Below are positions 33,950 through 42,604 of a DNA stretch of 64,000 nucleotides, piece after piece; the stretch's first letter is position 1; the number at the start of each line of letters is the position of its first letter. This DNA is from an uncultured Candidatus Melainabacteria bacterium (lineage in GTDB: Bacteria; Cyanobacteriota; Vampirovibrionia; Gastranaerophilales; Gastranaerophilaceae): NCBI GenBank assembly GCA_934717745.1, contig CAKUZB010000001.1:62001-126000 (forward strand). Reading direction: 5' to 3'. The translations under genes and the position numbers were made by a program. The notes below the pieces were generated by a model. The model saw only the letters and a program-made list of their open reading frames with translations. It did not search any database and was not told where the DNA came from.

Positions 33950-34879
33950 TTAAATATTACCAGTCGAACTGTTTTTGTCGTCTTCTAAAGATTTTAGGTC
34001 TATATCTTTTGCTTCATCGTCGTATGACAAGTTTTGTTGTGGCAAGTTGATTTCAACATTTACGTCTGCATCAACAATTTCAATATCTGTTTTTTGATAA
34101 TCTTTAATTTTACCGTCTTCAAGTTTAACTTGGATTGAATTGTTCAAGAAATGCAATGCACAAACTTTGCCCAATCCATCAGGAGTCATAACAGAAGAAC
34201 CTACAGGTGGCATGTCTTTTGCGGCTTCAATGTAGTTTGAATATTCATAATTTAAACAACACAAAAGTCTACCACAAGTACCTGAAATCTTTCCGGGGGT
34301 GATTGGCATACCTTGGTCTTTTGCAAGTTTAACGTTGATTGAACCAAATTTTTTCAAGAAAGAACAACAGCAAAATTCTTTACCACAAATTCCGCAACCT
34401 TCCATGATAGAAGTTTCATCTCTAACGCCGATATGACGTAAATCAATTCTTACACGCTTGAAAGTTTGAGTTAAGTCTTTCAAAAGTTCTCGGAAGTCTA
34501 CTCTTTCAGGGGCAGTATAATAGAATGTGATTTTCTTTCTGTCAAAAGTAATTCTTGATTGAACAAGATTCATTACCAATTTATGTTTTTCTACTAATGC
34601 TTTGCATTTAAAGTATGCTTCAACTTCTTCTTTTTTTATTTCTTCTAAAGTTTGCTTATCTCGTTCGCCTAAAACTCTTATTACAGTGAACGCATCAGGT
34701 TTTTGTTTACAATGTTCCCATTTTTTTGCTATTTCGTCGTTAATGCAGATTGCTTTTAGTGCTTCTTCACCTTTTTCGGTTCTAACAAGCACCATATCAT
34801 TGCAAGTTACTTCTACGTTTGATGGAATATCAAGCGGATAGTACATGTTTTTTAAATATCTTACTGCAAATTTAGTCAT
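33950..34879 (-). CDS. ricT: PSP1-domain regulatory protein RicT/YaaT
   Basis: A 309-residue protein of the PSP1 family. The core shows FYYTAPERVDFRELLKDL, RIDLRHIGVRDE, the cluster CGICGKEFCCCSF and CGRLLCCLNYE. In Bacillus, RicT forms an Fe-S-containing complex that helps RNase Y mature transcripts; partners RicA and RicF are not seen here. The C-terminal 60 residues are acidic and variable. It overlaps gpsA by one base (TAATG) as last gene of ribH-murQ-gpsA-ricT. Confidence 0.9.
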   Translation of the reverse strand: MTKFAVRYLKNMYYPLDIPSNVEVTCNDMVLVRTEKGEEALKAICINDEIAKKWEHCKQKPDAFTVIRVLGERDKQTLEEIKKEEVEAYFKCKALVEKHKLVMNLVQSRITFDRKKITFYYTAPERVDFRELLKDLTQTFKRVRIDLRHIGVRDETSIMEGCGICGKEFCCCSFLKKFGSINVKLAKDQGMPITPGKISGTCGRLLCCLNYEYSNYIEAAKDMPPVGSSVMTPDGLGKVCALHFLNNSIQVKLEDGKIKDYQKTDIEIVDADVNVEINLPQQNLSYDDEAKDIDLKSLEDDKNSSTGNI

Positions 34880-35877
34880 TAGTATTTTTCTTCTTCTTTC
34901 AATTTTCTATTCATTAATTTGTTCAAAATAGCAATTGGTGCTATATCAGTGTAAAGTGCTTCGTAAATGGCTTCGGATAGAGGAACTTCAATTCCTAACT
35001 TTTTAGCCAATTCACAAAGTGCTTTTGATGTGTGTACACCTTCTGCAACAGAACCTAATTCTTTTAAAATATCGTCAATTTTTTTGCCTCTGGCAAGCAT
35101 AGCACCTACAGTGTGATTTCTTGATAATGGACTTGAGCAAGTTGCAATTAAATCGCCCATACCTGATAAGCCGTATAATGTTGACGGATTTGCACCTAAT
35201 TTAACGCTTACTCTAACGATTTCAGCCATACCACGAGTTAATAACGCACCGTTTGTATTGTCGCCTAAGTGCATTTCAGAAGCAAAACCTGCTGCGATAG
35301 CGATTACGTTTTTCAAACTACCGCCAAGTTCAACTCCGATAACGTCAGAGTTTGTGTACAATCTGAATTTGCTAGGAACATTTAGGTGTTTTTGTACGAA
35401 TTTTGCTGCTTCCATATCTGTTGAAGCAACGCAAGCCGCAGTAGGACAGCCTCTTAAAACTTCTTTTGCAAGTGTTGGGCCTGACAAAATAACTAATTTT
35501 TGTTCAGGTAAAACGTCTTTGATTACATCAGACATTGTCATTAATGATGGTAGTTCAAGACCTTTCGATGCGTTAACTAAGATTTGTTCCGGTTTTATTC
35601 CGGATTCTTTTAATCTTTCGCAAACACTTCTTGTACCTGCTGATGCGATTACTGACAATATAATATCAGCATCTGTAATTGCTGATTTCAAATCAGAAGT
35701 TACCTCAACTCTTTGTTGAAGTTGGATTTCTAAAGGTTTAGAACAGTGTTTGTTTTTTACTAAATCCTCTGTCAAATCTTCTTCTCTGGACCATACGCAA
35801 ACTTTTTCAAAGTTATCTGTTAATAACCAAGCAAGAGTTGCACCCCAGCAACCAGCCCCTAATATAGTTAATTTCAT
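34879..35877 (-). CDS. gpsA: Glycerol-3-phosphate dehydrogenase [NAD(P)+]
   Basis: GpsA (EC 1.1.1.94) reduces dihydroxyacetone phosphate to sn-glycerol 3-phosphate for phospholipids. The 332 residues have the Rossmann start LTILGAGCWGATLA, VNASKGLE, LSGPTLAKEV, the catalytic Lys in GGSLKNVIAIAAG and GLSGMGDLIATC. Cys takes the place of the usual Ser or Ala in GAGCWG, which is minor. It overlaps murQ and ricT by one base each. Confidence 0.96.
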   Translation of the reverse strand: MKLTILGAGCWGATLAWLLTDNFEKVCVWSREEDLTEDLVKNKHCSKPLEIQLQQRVEVTSDLKSAITDADIILSVIASAGTRSVCERLKESGIKPEQILVNASKGLELPSLMTMSDVIKDVLPEQKLVILSGPTLAKEVLRGCPTAACVASTDMEAAKFVQKHLNVPSKFRLYTNSDVIGVELGGSLKNVIAIAAGFASEMHLGDNTNGALLTRGMAEIVRVSVKLGANPSTLYGLSGMGDLIATCSSPLSRNHTVGAMLARGKKIDDILKELGSVAEGVHTSKALCELAKKLGIEVPLSEAIYEALYTDIAPIAILNKLMNRKLKEEEKY

Positions 35878-36770
35878 TATGCTTTATCCTTTTCGTTTAA
35901 TAATTTTCTCAAAACTCCGCAGTGTTGTTTTAATTTTTGTCTTGCTGTTTCAATGTCGAGATTTAAAACAATTGATGCTACTGCTGTTTTAACTTCCCAG
36001 TTACATTTTTCAAGAACTTCAAATGATTTTACGTGAGTCGTGTTTGCAATTTGAGCAACAATTCTGATTGCTCTATCTTTTAATTTTTCGTTTGTCGGAG
36101 TAAGGTCAATCATGAAGTTTTGGTATGTTTTTCCAATCTTAATCATTGAACCTGTTGTCAACATATTCAAAACCATTTTTTGAGCCGTTCCCGCTTTCAT
36201 ACGGCTAGACCCTGCAATAACTTCCGGCCCTACTTCTACACAAATTGTCAAACTGGCATCTTCGCTAATTTTTGCTTTAGAATTGCAAGTAAGTGCGATA
36301 GTTTTTGTATTTTTTTCATTCGCTTTTTCTAAAACCCCTAACAAATATTTTGGATTTCCACTTGCAGAAATTACAACTGCAACATCTTTATCTGTAAGGA
36401 TTTCAGCATCTTTTTTTCCTGCCTCAAAGTTATCTTCTGCACCCTCAACAGGTGTTTTGAAAGCCTTGTCGCCACCGGCGATAATACCTTGAACCATATC
36501 GTGAGGAACACTAAAAGTTGGCGGGCATTCTGACGCATCTAAAACTCCAAGTCTGCCTGAAGTTCCTGCACCAAAATAGATTAAACGACCGCCTTTTATA
36601 AATTGTTTTGCTATCATATCGATTGCTCTGGCAATGTTATCAAGTTCGCTTTCAACAGCCAAGGCAACGATTTTATCTTCTTCATTTATTTTTTTTACAA
36701 TTTCGTAACTACTTAATAAATCTATGTCTTTAGTGTTTTCGTTTCGAAATTCTGTTATTATTTCGCTCAT
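35877..36770 (-). CDS. murQ: N-acetylmuramic acid 6-phosphate etherase
   Basis: MurQ (EC 4.2.1.126) cleaves the lactyl ether of MurNAc-6-P to give GlcNAc-6-P, recovering wall sugar. The 297 residues are a SIS-fold protein with IYFGAGTSGRLGVLDASECPPTF, the acidic segment GAEDN and GSSRMKAGTAQKMVLNML. A C-terminal helical part is usual. AGGGA precedes the ATG. It sits between ribH and gpsA with no recognised PTS or MurNAc kinase gene, so the substrate source is not evident. Confidence 0.95.
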   Translation of the reverse strand: MSEIITEFRNENTKDIDLLSSYEIVKKINEEDKIVALAVESELDNIARAIDMIAKQFIKGGRLIYFGAGTSGRLGVLDASECPPTFSVPHDMVQGIIAGGDKAFKTPVEGAEDNFEAGKKDAEILTDKDVAVVISASGNPKYLLGVLEKANEKNTKTIALTCNSKAKISEDASLTICVEVGPEVIAGSSRMKAGTAQKMVLNMLTTGSMIKIGKTYQNFMIDLTPTNEKLKDRAIRIVAQIANTTHVKSFEVLEKCNWEVKTAVASIVLNLDIETARQKLKQHCGVLRKLLNEKDKA

Positions 36771-36778
36771 TAATTTCC

Positions 36779-37240
36779 CTAAACAAGTTTTACCAAATTT
36801 GCCATCTCAATTGCTGATTTTGCAGCGTCAGAACCTTTGTTTCCTGCCTTTGTACCTGCTCTTTCAATTGCTTGTTCAATGTTGTCTGTTGTTAAAACTC
36901 CAAATATTACAGGAACGCAAGTTTCCAGACTTACAGAAGCAACACCTTTTGAAACTTCTGCACAAACGTAATCGTAGTGCCCTGTTGAACCTTTTATAAC
37001 TGCACCAAGGGTAATAATTGCATCATATTTTCCTGTTTTTGCCGCTTTTTTTGCCAAAAGAGGAATTTCAAATGCTCCAGGTACCCAAATTACATCAATA
37101 TTTTCTTCTGATACACCGTGTCTTCTTAATTCATCAATTGCACCAGATAATAATTTTGAACCAATAAATTCGTTAAATCTTGAAATTACGATACAAAATT
37201 TTTCGTCTTTTGCTACTAATTGACCTTCAATAGTTTTCAT
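36779..37240 (-). CDS. ribH: 6,7-dimethyl-8-ribityllumazine synthase
   Basis: Lumazine synthase (EC 2.5.1.78) makes the penultimate intermediate of riboflavin. The 153 residues show SRFNEFIG, WVPGAFEIPLLAKK, GAVIKGSTGHYDYVC with the catalytic His, and FGVLTTDN. AAAGGAG lies before the ATG. It is first in a four-gene operon. Other rib genes are absent from the window. Confidence 0.96.
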   Translation of the reverse strand: MKTIEGQLVAKDEKFCIVISRFNEFIGSKLLSGAIDELRRHGVSEENIDVIWVPGAFEIPLLAKKAAKTGKYDAIITLGAVIKGSTGHYDYVCAEVSKGVASVSLETCVPVIFGVLTTDNIEQAIERAGTKAGNKGSDAAKSAIEMANLVKLV

Positions 37241-37260
37241 TTGTAATCTCCTTTAAGTCT

Positions 37261-37289
37261 ATTGTACAACAGATGAGAGATATTACAAT
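37261..37289 (-). promoter_or_regulatory. Promoter of the ribH operon
   Basis: On the minus strand TTGTAA (-35) and TACAAT (-10) are 17 bases apart. Transcription would start about 15 bases before the ribH ATG, just ahead of AAAGGAG. Confidence 0.6.
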
Positions 37290-37294
37290 AGAAA

Positions 37295-38005
37295 TTATAT
37301 TAGCGATGAAAAAATCTTATAAAAAATATACAACCCTGAAAGAATTAATAAGCCTCCGCAAATTTTTAACAGAATTTCAGAAATTTTTACAAAAGACTGC
37401 ATATTTTTTAATGTCGATGTGAAAACTCCGGCTAAAATTAATATTAAACCTTGACCTAACGCAAATAAAAATAGCATTAATACTGCAAATAAAATATTTT
37501 CAGAAACTGAAGCAAAAGCCATTATTCCTGCTAAAATTGGTGTAGAACAAGGTGTTCCCGCAAGTGCAAATATCATACCGATTAAAAATGGGTATAAAAA
37601 TGCAAATTTTTTGTCGTTTTTGGGAATTGATTTTATTATTGTTGGAAATTCAAAATCAAGAATATCAAGTAGTTTTAACCCCATTACAATTAAGAATGAA
37701 CCGATAATTAAACCAAAGTAACTTCCGAAAAATGAAATAAACACTTTACCTGTAACCGCACAAATTACTCCAATAGTCGTAAAAACAACGGCTGTACCAA
37801 GAATAAATGTAAGCATTTTGAAGAAAGTTGTCAGCGGTTTATCTTCTGAATATCCGCCAATGTAACCGATTATAATAGGTAACATTGACAAAGAACAAGG
37901 ACTTATTGATGCTATTAAGCCTCCAAAAAATGAAGCAAGTAGCATTGTTAATTCAAATTCTTCTTTATGTACGCTTTGTGTAAGTGTGTTTATGAAATCT
38001 ATCAT
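37295..38005 (-). CDS. CcdA/DsbD-type thiol-disulfide transmembrane protein
   Basis: A 236-residue inner-membrane protein with six hydrophobic helices and the two redox cysteines in ASISPCSLSMLP and AGTPCSTPIL. The family carries electrons from cytoplasmic thioredoxin to periplasmic thiol proteins. The gene just upstream encodes a thioredoxin-like protein and overlaps it by one base (TAATG), so the two form a reducing pair. Clients could be cytochrome maturation factors or Cys-rich periplasmic proteins such as that at 4249. Confidence 0.88.
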   Translation of the reverse strand: MIDFINTLTQSVHKEEFELTMLLASFFGGLIASISPCSLSMLPIIIGYIGGYSEDKPLTTFFKMLTFILGTAVVFTTIGVICAVTGKVFISFFGSYFGLIIGSFLIVMGLKLLDILDFEFPTIIKSIPKNDKKFAFLYPFLIGMIFALAGTPCSTPILAGIMAFASVSENILFAVLMLFLFALGQGLILILAGVFTSTLKNMQSFVKISEILLKICGGLLILSGLYIFYKIFSSLI

Positions 38006-38394
38006 TATTTTAATAACTCATCAAAATATTGTTTTAGTGTATGTTTTTCTACAAAACCTTCTGTTCTTTTAATTTCCTTACCGTTTTTGTTAATAAAGAT
38101 AACTGTTGGAACAAGGTTGATGTTGTATTTATTAATCGCATCTGTTGTTTCTTTGTCGCTAAGTTGAACGTCGTATTCTGTAAAAACGATTTTGTCATTG
38201 TATTGAGGTTTTAGTTCTTCAAATCCTTTTTTTATTTTTTTGCAATCAATACATAATTTTGATGAAAATTTTACGATTTGAGGTTTTCCTGCAACACTTT
38301 TTTGTGCTGAAACCGCTGTTGTTTCAGAAAGAATTGCGTATGCGACAATCGGAATTATAAATATTAATGCTGTGATAATTAGATTTTTTTTCAT
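38005..38394 (-). CDS. Membrane-anchored thioredoxin-like protein
   Basis: A 129-residue protein with one N-terminal helix (about 4-22) and a periplasmic thioredoxin fold. The active site is CIDC (Cys48, Cys51) and the cis-Pro region is NLVPTVIF. The CIDCKK form resembles thioredoxins paired with CcdA/DsbD. I chose the ATG at 38394, with AAGGAG upstream. It is co-translated with the CcdA-like gene. Confidence 0.88.
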   Translation of the reverse strand: MKKNLIITALIFIIPIVAYAILSETTAVSAQKSVAGKPQIVKFSSKLCIDCKKIKKGFEELKPQYNDKIVFTEYDVQLSDKETTDAINKYNINLVPTVIFINKNGKEIKRTEGFVEKHTLKQYFDELLK

Positions 38395-38489
38395 TAAAGT
38401 TCTCCTTTTTATATTTGTCATTTTTTCGACATTGTTAAATATAGAATACTATAAAAAAAGAATTATGCTAACCCCAATTGGGCAGAATT

Positions 38490-38520
38490 AAAAAAGACAT
38501 CTTGGCATAGCCAAGATGTC
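38490..38520 (-). terminator. Terminator after the gene at 38555
   Basis: An 11-bp perfect stem (GACATCTTGGC 38496-38506 with 38510-38520, loop ATA). On the minus strand it is followed by TTTTTT. Confidence 0.85.
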
Positions 38521-38554
38521 CGCTTTTCGTAAAATTCTTGTGTACCGCAGAATT

Positions 38555-39865
38555 TTATGAAGAGAATGTTTTGAATGTTGTTTCGACGTTCTTTTGAATA
38601 ACGCTTTTTACGGCTTCCATTTCTGTCGTTAGTGCTTTTTGTTCTGTATCTAACTGTCTTAATCTCAATTCCAGAGTCCTGTCTTGAACTTGAATTAGGG
38701 AAGTTTTAGAGTTAATGTCTGCCAATTCTTTTTCGTATTGCAAAATATCGTAATTGTATTGTTGCATTGCGTTTTCATATTCGGTCTCATCGGTTTTTGT
38801 TTCAGAATTTAGTGCAAATTTTGAACTTGTGCTTTCAAGTTTGATATTTTGAAATCTGCCGGTACCGGAAACGTCATCAAGTCTTGCATATTCAGTATTT
38901 GTAACTTTTTCTTTTAAGTTTGTTGCGTAGTATTGGTTTAGAACTTTTTGGTAATCAATTGTTGACGAAATTTGATAATTGTCTTTTACTTGATTTTGAA
39001 TGCCTGTAATTTCACAAGCATCAAGTTCTTGTTCTGTTGCAAATAAGGTCTTACCATTTTTGCTGTAAACCCATAAATCTTCGTCTTTTATGCCGTTTAA
39101 TTCCGGATAATCGTGTCTGATTTGTTCTAAGGCTGTTTTTTGTACAAGGTTTGTTGGGTCGTAACGTTCTGCTTTTGAGTTACCAACCTTATATGTGTAG
39201 TCTTCTTTAAGTGTTTGTGCGTATTTTAATTCTTCCGTTTTTTGTTCTTTTACTGCTTCCAAGTCTTCTTGTTTGCAGAATGTTTTTACTCCGTCAGCAC
39301 TTTCGTTTTTATACATTTTTTCAATATCGTCAATTTTGATGATACCTTTTGATGCCAATTCTTTCAATTCTTGTAAATCTTTATCATCACAAGGTTTGAA
39401 TACTGTTGGTTGTTGTTGACCGGTTTTATCTGTAACGGTGTATGTATCTTTTGATTCATCTCTTGATATTTCAATGTCTTTTTGTTTACCTTCGGCAGTT
39501 TTGAATGTATCAATTCGTTGAACTTGAGGGTTAGTATTCTTTTCTTGAATACCTTTATAAACATCTTGATTGTAGTGATAAGTTACAAGATAGTTGTATT
39601 TTTCACCGTCAATTTCTTTATCTACCTGTTGAAGATTATCAATTTCGTAATCGTTATAACCGTCTGAAAATGCGTATTGTTGCTCTGTAAAATCGGTTGT
39701 TTTAGGAGCAGTTGGAACTTGTAATGCTAACATTCTGTTCCATAAGTTTGCAGATTGGTTAGCCAAGGCAGTACGTGCTTGGTTAATTTGTTGACCTTCA
39801 TATTCTACGTTAGTTTTTCTTGCAGTTAAGCCCAAGTAACGAGCCTGAGATGCTGCCATACCCAT
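38555..39865 (-). CDS. Lineage-specific protein, constant ends and variable middle (paralog A)
   Basis: A 436-residue protein, paralogous to that at 45604. The first 34 residues (MGMAASQARYLGLTARKTN and onward) are identical in both, and the last 65 or so (from YNYD, through TSLIQ.QDRTLELRL, to TEMEAVK and QKNVE.TF) are nearly so. Both ends should form long helices; the middle (about 60-340) is divergent. There is no signal peptide. The layout recalls flagellin and other axial proteins. GGAGG lies eight bases before the ATG. Export by a flagellar or type III system is a hypothesis. Confidence 0.75.
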   Translation of the reverse strand: MGMAASQARYLGLTARKTNVEYEGQQINQARTALANQSANLWNRMLALQVPTAPKTTDFTEQQYAFSDGYNDYEIDNLQQVDKEIDGEKYNYLVTYHYNQDVYKGIQEKNTNPQVQRIDTFKTAEGKQKDIEISRDESKDTYTVTDKTGQQQPTVFKPCDDKDLQELKELASKGIIKIDDIEKMYKNESADGVKTFCKQEDLEAVKEQKTEELKYAQTLKEDYTYKVGNSKAERYDPTNLVQKTALEQIRHDYPELNGIKDEDLWVYSKNGKTLFATEQELDACEITGIQNQVKDNYQISSTIDYQKVLNQYYATNLKEKVTNTEYARLDDVSGTGRFQNIKLESTSSKFALNSETKTDETEYENAMQQYNYDILQYEKELADINSKTSLIQVQDRTLELRLRQLDTEQKALTTEMEAVKSVIQKNVETTFKTFSS

Positions 39866-39902
39866 AAGCGTACCTCCAGTTATCCATATGTCTATCTGTT
39901 TA

Positions 39903-39930
39903 AATTATAATGATGTTATTTTAAATATCA
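39903..39930 (-). promoter_or_regulatory. Promoter of the gene at 38555
   Basis: On the minus strand TTGATA (-35) and TATAAT (-10) are 16 bases apart, giving a leader of about 30 bases with GGAGG. Confidence 0.6.
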
Positions 39931-39965
39931 ACATTTTTGAAAAAATTTGGGTTAAATGGTTGATA

Positions 39966-40139
39966 TTATACATCTTCCGGAATAAAAATTACACAATCTT
40001 CAAGTTGGCTTCGGATTTCATCATAAGAACTTCTGCATTTTACGTGTTTTTGATACTCTCTTACAACGTTAATTACATCATCTGATGACATTTTAATAAT
40101 TCTTCTGTTTCCTGTTTCATTTTCAATAATTCTTGCCAT
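39966..40139 (-). CDS. Small protein of 57 residues, unrecognised
   Basis: A short minus-strand frame beginning MARIIENETGNRRIIKMSSD and ending CVIFIPEDV. AAAGGAG lies nine bases before the ATG, a strong site. It has two Cys, no signal peptide and mixed alpha/beta character. It lies downstream of the gene at 40564, separated by a terminator. The function is unknown. Confidence 0.7.
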   Translation of the reverse strand: MARIIENETGNRRIIKMSSDDVINVVREYQKHVKCRSSYDEIRSQLEDCVIFIPEDV

Positions 40140-40172
40140 TAAAATTTTTCTCCTTTCAATATCTTTAACGAC

Positions 40173-40210
40173 AAAAAAGGGTTAATCTTTAGTAAAATCA
40201 ACCCTTTTGC
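40173..40210 (-). terminator. Terminator after the gene at 40232
   Basis: AAAAGGGTTAAT (40175-40186) pairs with ATCAACCCTTTT (40197-40208) with one mismatch. On the minus strand a T run follows. Confidence 0.75.
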
Positions 40211-40231
40211 TTATGAAAACCTGTTCAGATT

Positions 40232-40564
40232 TTAATCATTTATTGAAACAGATAGTCCTTCCATAATGTTTAAAAAGTCTTCTGTTGGAAGTGTAGACAT
40301 TGTTTTGATTGCGTATTTCAAATCGTGGTTTGTGTCGTACCAACGTCTTTCGTTTACGCTTTGTTGGTACAAACCAAGTACTCTTTCAATTCCCAAACTC
40401 AAGGTTGGTTCTTCTTCTTCACGATGAAGTTCTTTGATTTGTTTTACAATTTCTATTAAATCTGTTGACAATCTTCGTCTTGATTCGTTATCAAGTTTTT
40501 GTAGTATGTCAAAAGCCCTTGTTGCTTCTTCATGACTATCATACCAACGTCTTTTTAAGTTCAT
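40232..40564 (-). CDS. Small protein with duplicated RRWYD motif
   Basis: A 110-residue soluble helical protein with two copies of a unit beginning RRWYD (about residues 5 and 72), each followed by a helix pair, suggesting internal duplication. No named family comes to mind. AAAGGG lies about ten bases before the ATG at 40564; GTG at 40567 is an alternative. It is divergent from the amidase gene. Confidence 0.75.
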   Translation of the reverse strand: MNLKRRWYDSHEEATRAFDILQKLDNESRRRLSTDLIEIVKQIKELHREEEEPTLSLGIERVLGLYQQSVNERRWYDTNHDLKYAIKTMSTLPTEDFLNIMEGLSVSIND

Positions 40565-40669
40565 CACATTATCCCTTTTTTTATAAAATCATATCCTTTT
40601 TTTTAAGAAAGGTCAACTATTTTTCAAGTTGCAAAAAAAATGGTACAATGTCAAAATCGGGATAGGTAT

Positions 40670-42604
40670 ATGAAAAAAATCTTGAGATACATATTAATAT
40701 TATTCTTTATGTGTACGCAGTTTGTTTTTGCAGACGAAAAAATTTCTGCTGTGGGCTATGACGTTTCTGCGAACATGCTTTACTTATCTTCATCATTTAA
40801 TCAAAAACAAACTGAAAATATAAAATTTGTAAAATTATCAAATCCAAATCGAGTTTATTTTGATATTCCGAATTCAGTTTTGACAACAGAAAAACAAGAT
40901 TTTCAAATCTCCTCCGGTGGTGATTTACGTCAAATAGTTGTTTCTCAAAATTCTACAAATCCAAATGTAGTAAGGGTTGTAATTTATTTTACAGAAAAAT
41001 ATAACACTTCAAACTTGAAATTGTATAGGCTGAATAATAACATTATTGTTACTTTTAATGACAAAGTTTGTTATGATGCAAATTATATGCACACTTCTTA
41101 TCGTGATGAAAAGTTTGAGAACACTGATTATTATTCGTTTATATCAATGGTTTCTCAAAATATTTCTGCGGACGAAAAGCCTTTTGTTCAGCAGTCAAAT
41201 GCAAATGAAAGAGTTTTAAGTCAAATTCAGCAGGCATTTGATAATTCAACAGTCCCTGTTAATGTAAAAACATCTTATCAAAATGCAAATGTTAAGACTA
41301 TAAAAAAAGATTTTGTTTTAAAAACTAAGTATTATCTTAAAGGTGTTTCTGCAAAAACAAATGGAATCCTGCTTAGTGGTGTAGGTTCTTTTGCTATGGA
41401 AAGAACTATTCAACTTGGTGCACCAACTCGTTTAGTTTTTGATTTGCCAAACACATATACTGCACCCGCAATTCGCTCAAAAGCATTTCAATACGGGAAT
41501 GATACCGTAAGAATTGGACAATTTGAAGCAAACAAGGCTAGAGTTGTCATTACGACTGAAAATGCGGATAAATATATTCCGGTGTTCTCTGCTGATAATC
41601 AATCAATTTTAATTGCAAATAAAGATACGATGAATCACTCTCAACTGTCTTCAATAAAAACAAATTTGACCTCAACAAGAGTTACTAAAACAGATGCCTC
41701 AAATTATGGTTTGAATTTTTATTTCAGCAAGCCCGTTGTTTATGCTGTAAAACGTGATGCTACAAATTTGACTTTGTATTTCTTTAATGCAGTTCAATAT
41801 AATGACCAAGACTTTAAATCTGTAATTAGAGGAACAGAAATGACCTCATCAAGAATAGATTTAATGCCAAGAATTGGTTTAAGATATTCTATTCCATTAG
41901 AAAAAAATGATACAATAAAAGTTTATACCGGTGCAGACGCAAGAACTATTAAATTGGCTATAAAAGGTACAAAAAAGGAAACTGTTACAACAAGGATTCC
42001 TGAATCTACTGTAACATTACCTACAAAAAATCCTGAAAAGATTATAAAACCAAGAAAATCCGGTGAGAAGTTAGTTGTTATAGACCCCGGACATGGTGGA
42101 ATGGATTGTGGGGCAACTCGTTCCGGTATATATGAAAAAGATATTACATTAGATGTTTCGCAACGTGTGGCTCAAATATTGCGTTCAAACGGTTACAAGG
42201 TTCATCTAACACGTGATGAAGACAAAGATGTTTCTTTACAAGACAGAGTTACTTTTGCAGAAGAACACGATCCTGATATTTTTGTAAGTATTCATGTAAA
42301 CTCAAGCGAGGGTACAACTGCAACAGGTTTAGAAACTCATTATTATCACGATTATAGTATAGGGCTTGCAAAAACCGTTCACGCTTCACTTGCAAATGGT
42401 GTAAACTCAAAAGATAGAGGCTTGTTTAAATCAAGATTTTATGTTATAAATCATACGACTATGCCTGCTATTCTTCTTGAAATAGGATTTATTTCAAATG
42501 ACCAAGAACGTGCAGAAATGGTTTCTGTAAAACGTAAACAAGCGACCGCAAGATCAATTGCAGAAGGGATAATGAATTATTATAAACAGCAACAAAAAAA
42601 ATAA
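40670..42604 (+). CDS. N-acetylmuramoyl-L-alanine amidase with AMIN-like domains
   Basis: An exported wall hydrolase of 644 residues (EC 3.5.1.28). After a signal peptide (about 1-21, ending VFA) come two beta-rich regions (about 25-130 and 220-420) with the pattern of AMIN domains, which target amidases to peptidoglycan. The C-terminal Amidase_3 domain (about 465-640) has VIDPGHGGMDCGA, the Glu in YEKDITLDV, SIHVNS and LLEIGFISN, so its zinc site is intact. It probably splits daughter cells, as AmiC does. I chose the ATG at 40670, with AGG upstream. murI follows immediately. Confidence 0.92.
   Translation: MKKILRYILILFFMCTQFVFADEKISAVGYDVSANMLYLSSSFNQKQTENIKFVKLSNPNRVYFDIPNSVLTTEKQDFQISSGGDLRQIVVSQNSTNPNVVRVVIYFTEKYNTSNLKLYRLNNNIIVTFNDKVCYDANYMHTSYRDEKFENTDYYSFISMVSQNISADEKPFVQQSNANERVLSQIQQAFDNSTVPVNVKTSYQNANVKTIKKDFVLKTKYYLKGVSAKTNGILLSGVGSFAMERTIQLGAPTRLVFDLPNTYTAPAIRSKAFQYGNDTVRIGQFEANKARVVITTENADKYIPVFSADNQSILIANKDTMNHSQLSSIKTNLTSTRVTKTDASNYGLNFYFSKPVVYAVKRDATNLTLYFFNAVQYNDQDFKSVIRGTEMTSSRIDLMPRIGLRYSIPLEKNDTIKVYTGADARTIKLAIKGTKKETVTTRIPESTVTLPTKNPEKIIKPRKSGEKLVVIDPGHGGMDCGATRSGIYEKDITLDVSQRVAQILRSNGYKVHLTRDEDKDVSLQDRVTFAEEHDPDIFVSIHVNSSEGTTATGLETHYYHDYSIGLAKTVHASLANGVNSKDRGLFKSRFYVINHTTMPAILLEIGFISNDQERAEMVSVKRKQATARSIAEGIMNYYKQQQKK

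Noticed and set aside
37115..37294. FMN riboswitch before ribH
   Set aside because: The leader is too short and has no RFN-like GC-rich conserved elements; an ordinary promoter explains it.
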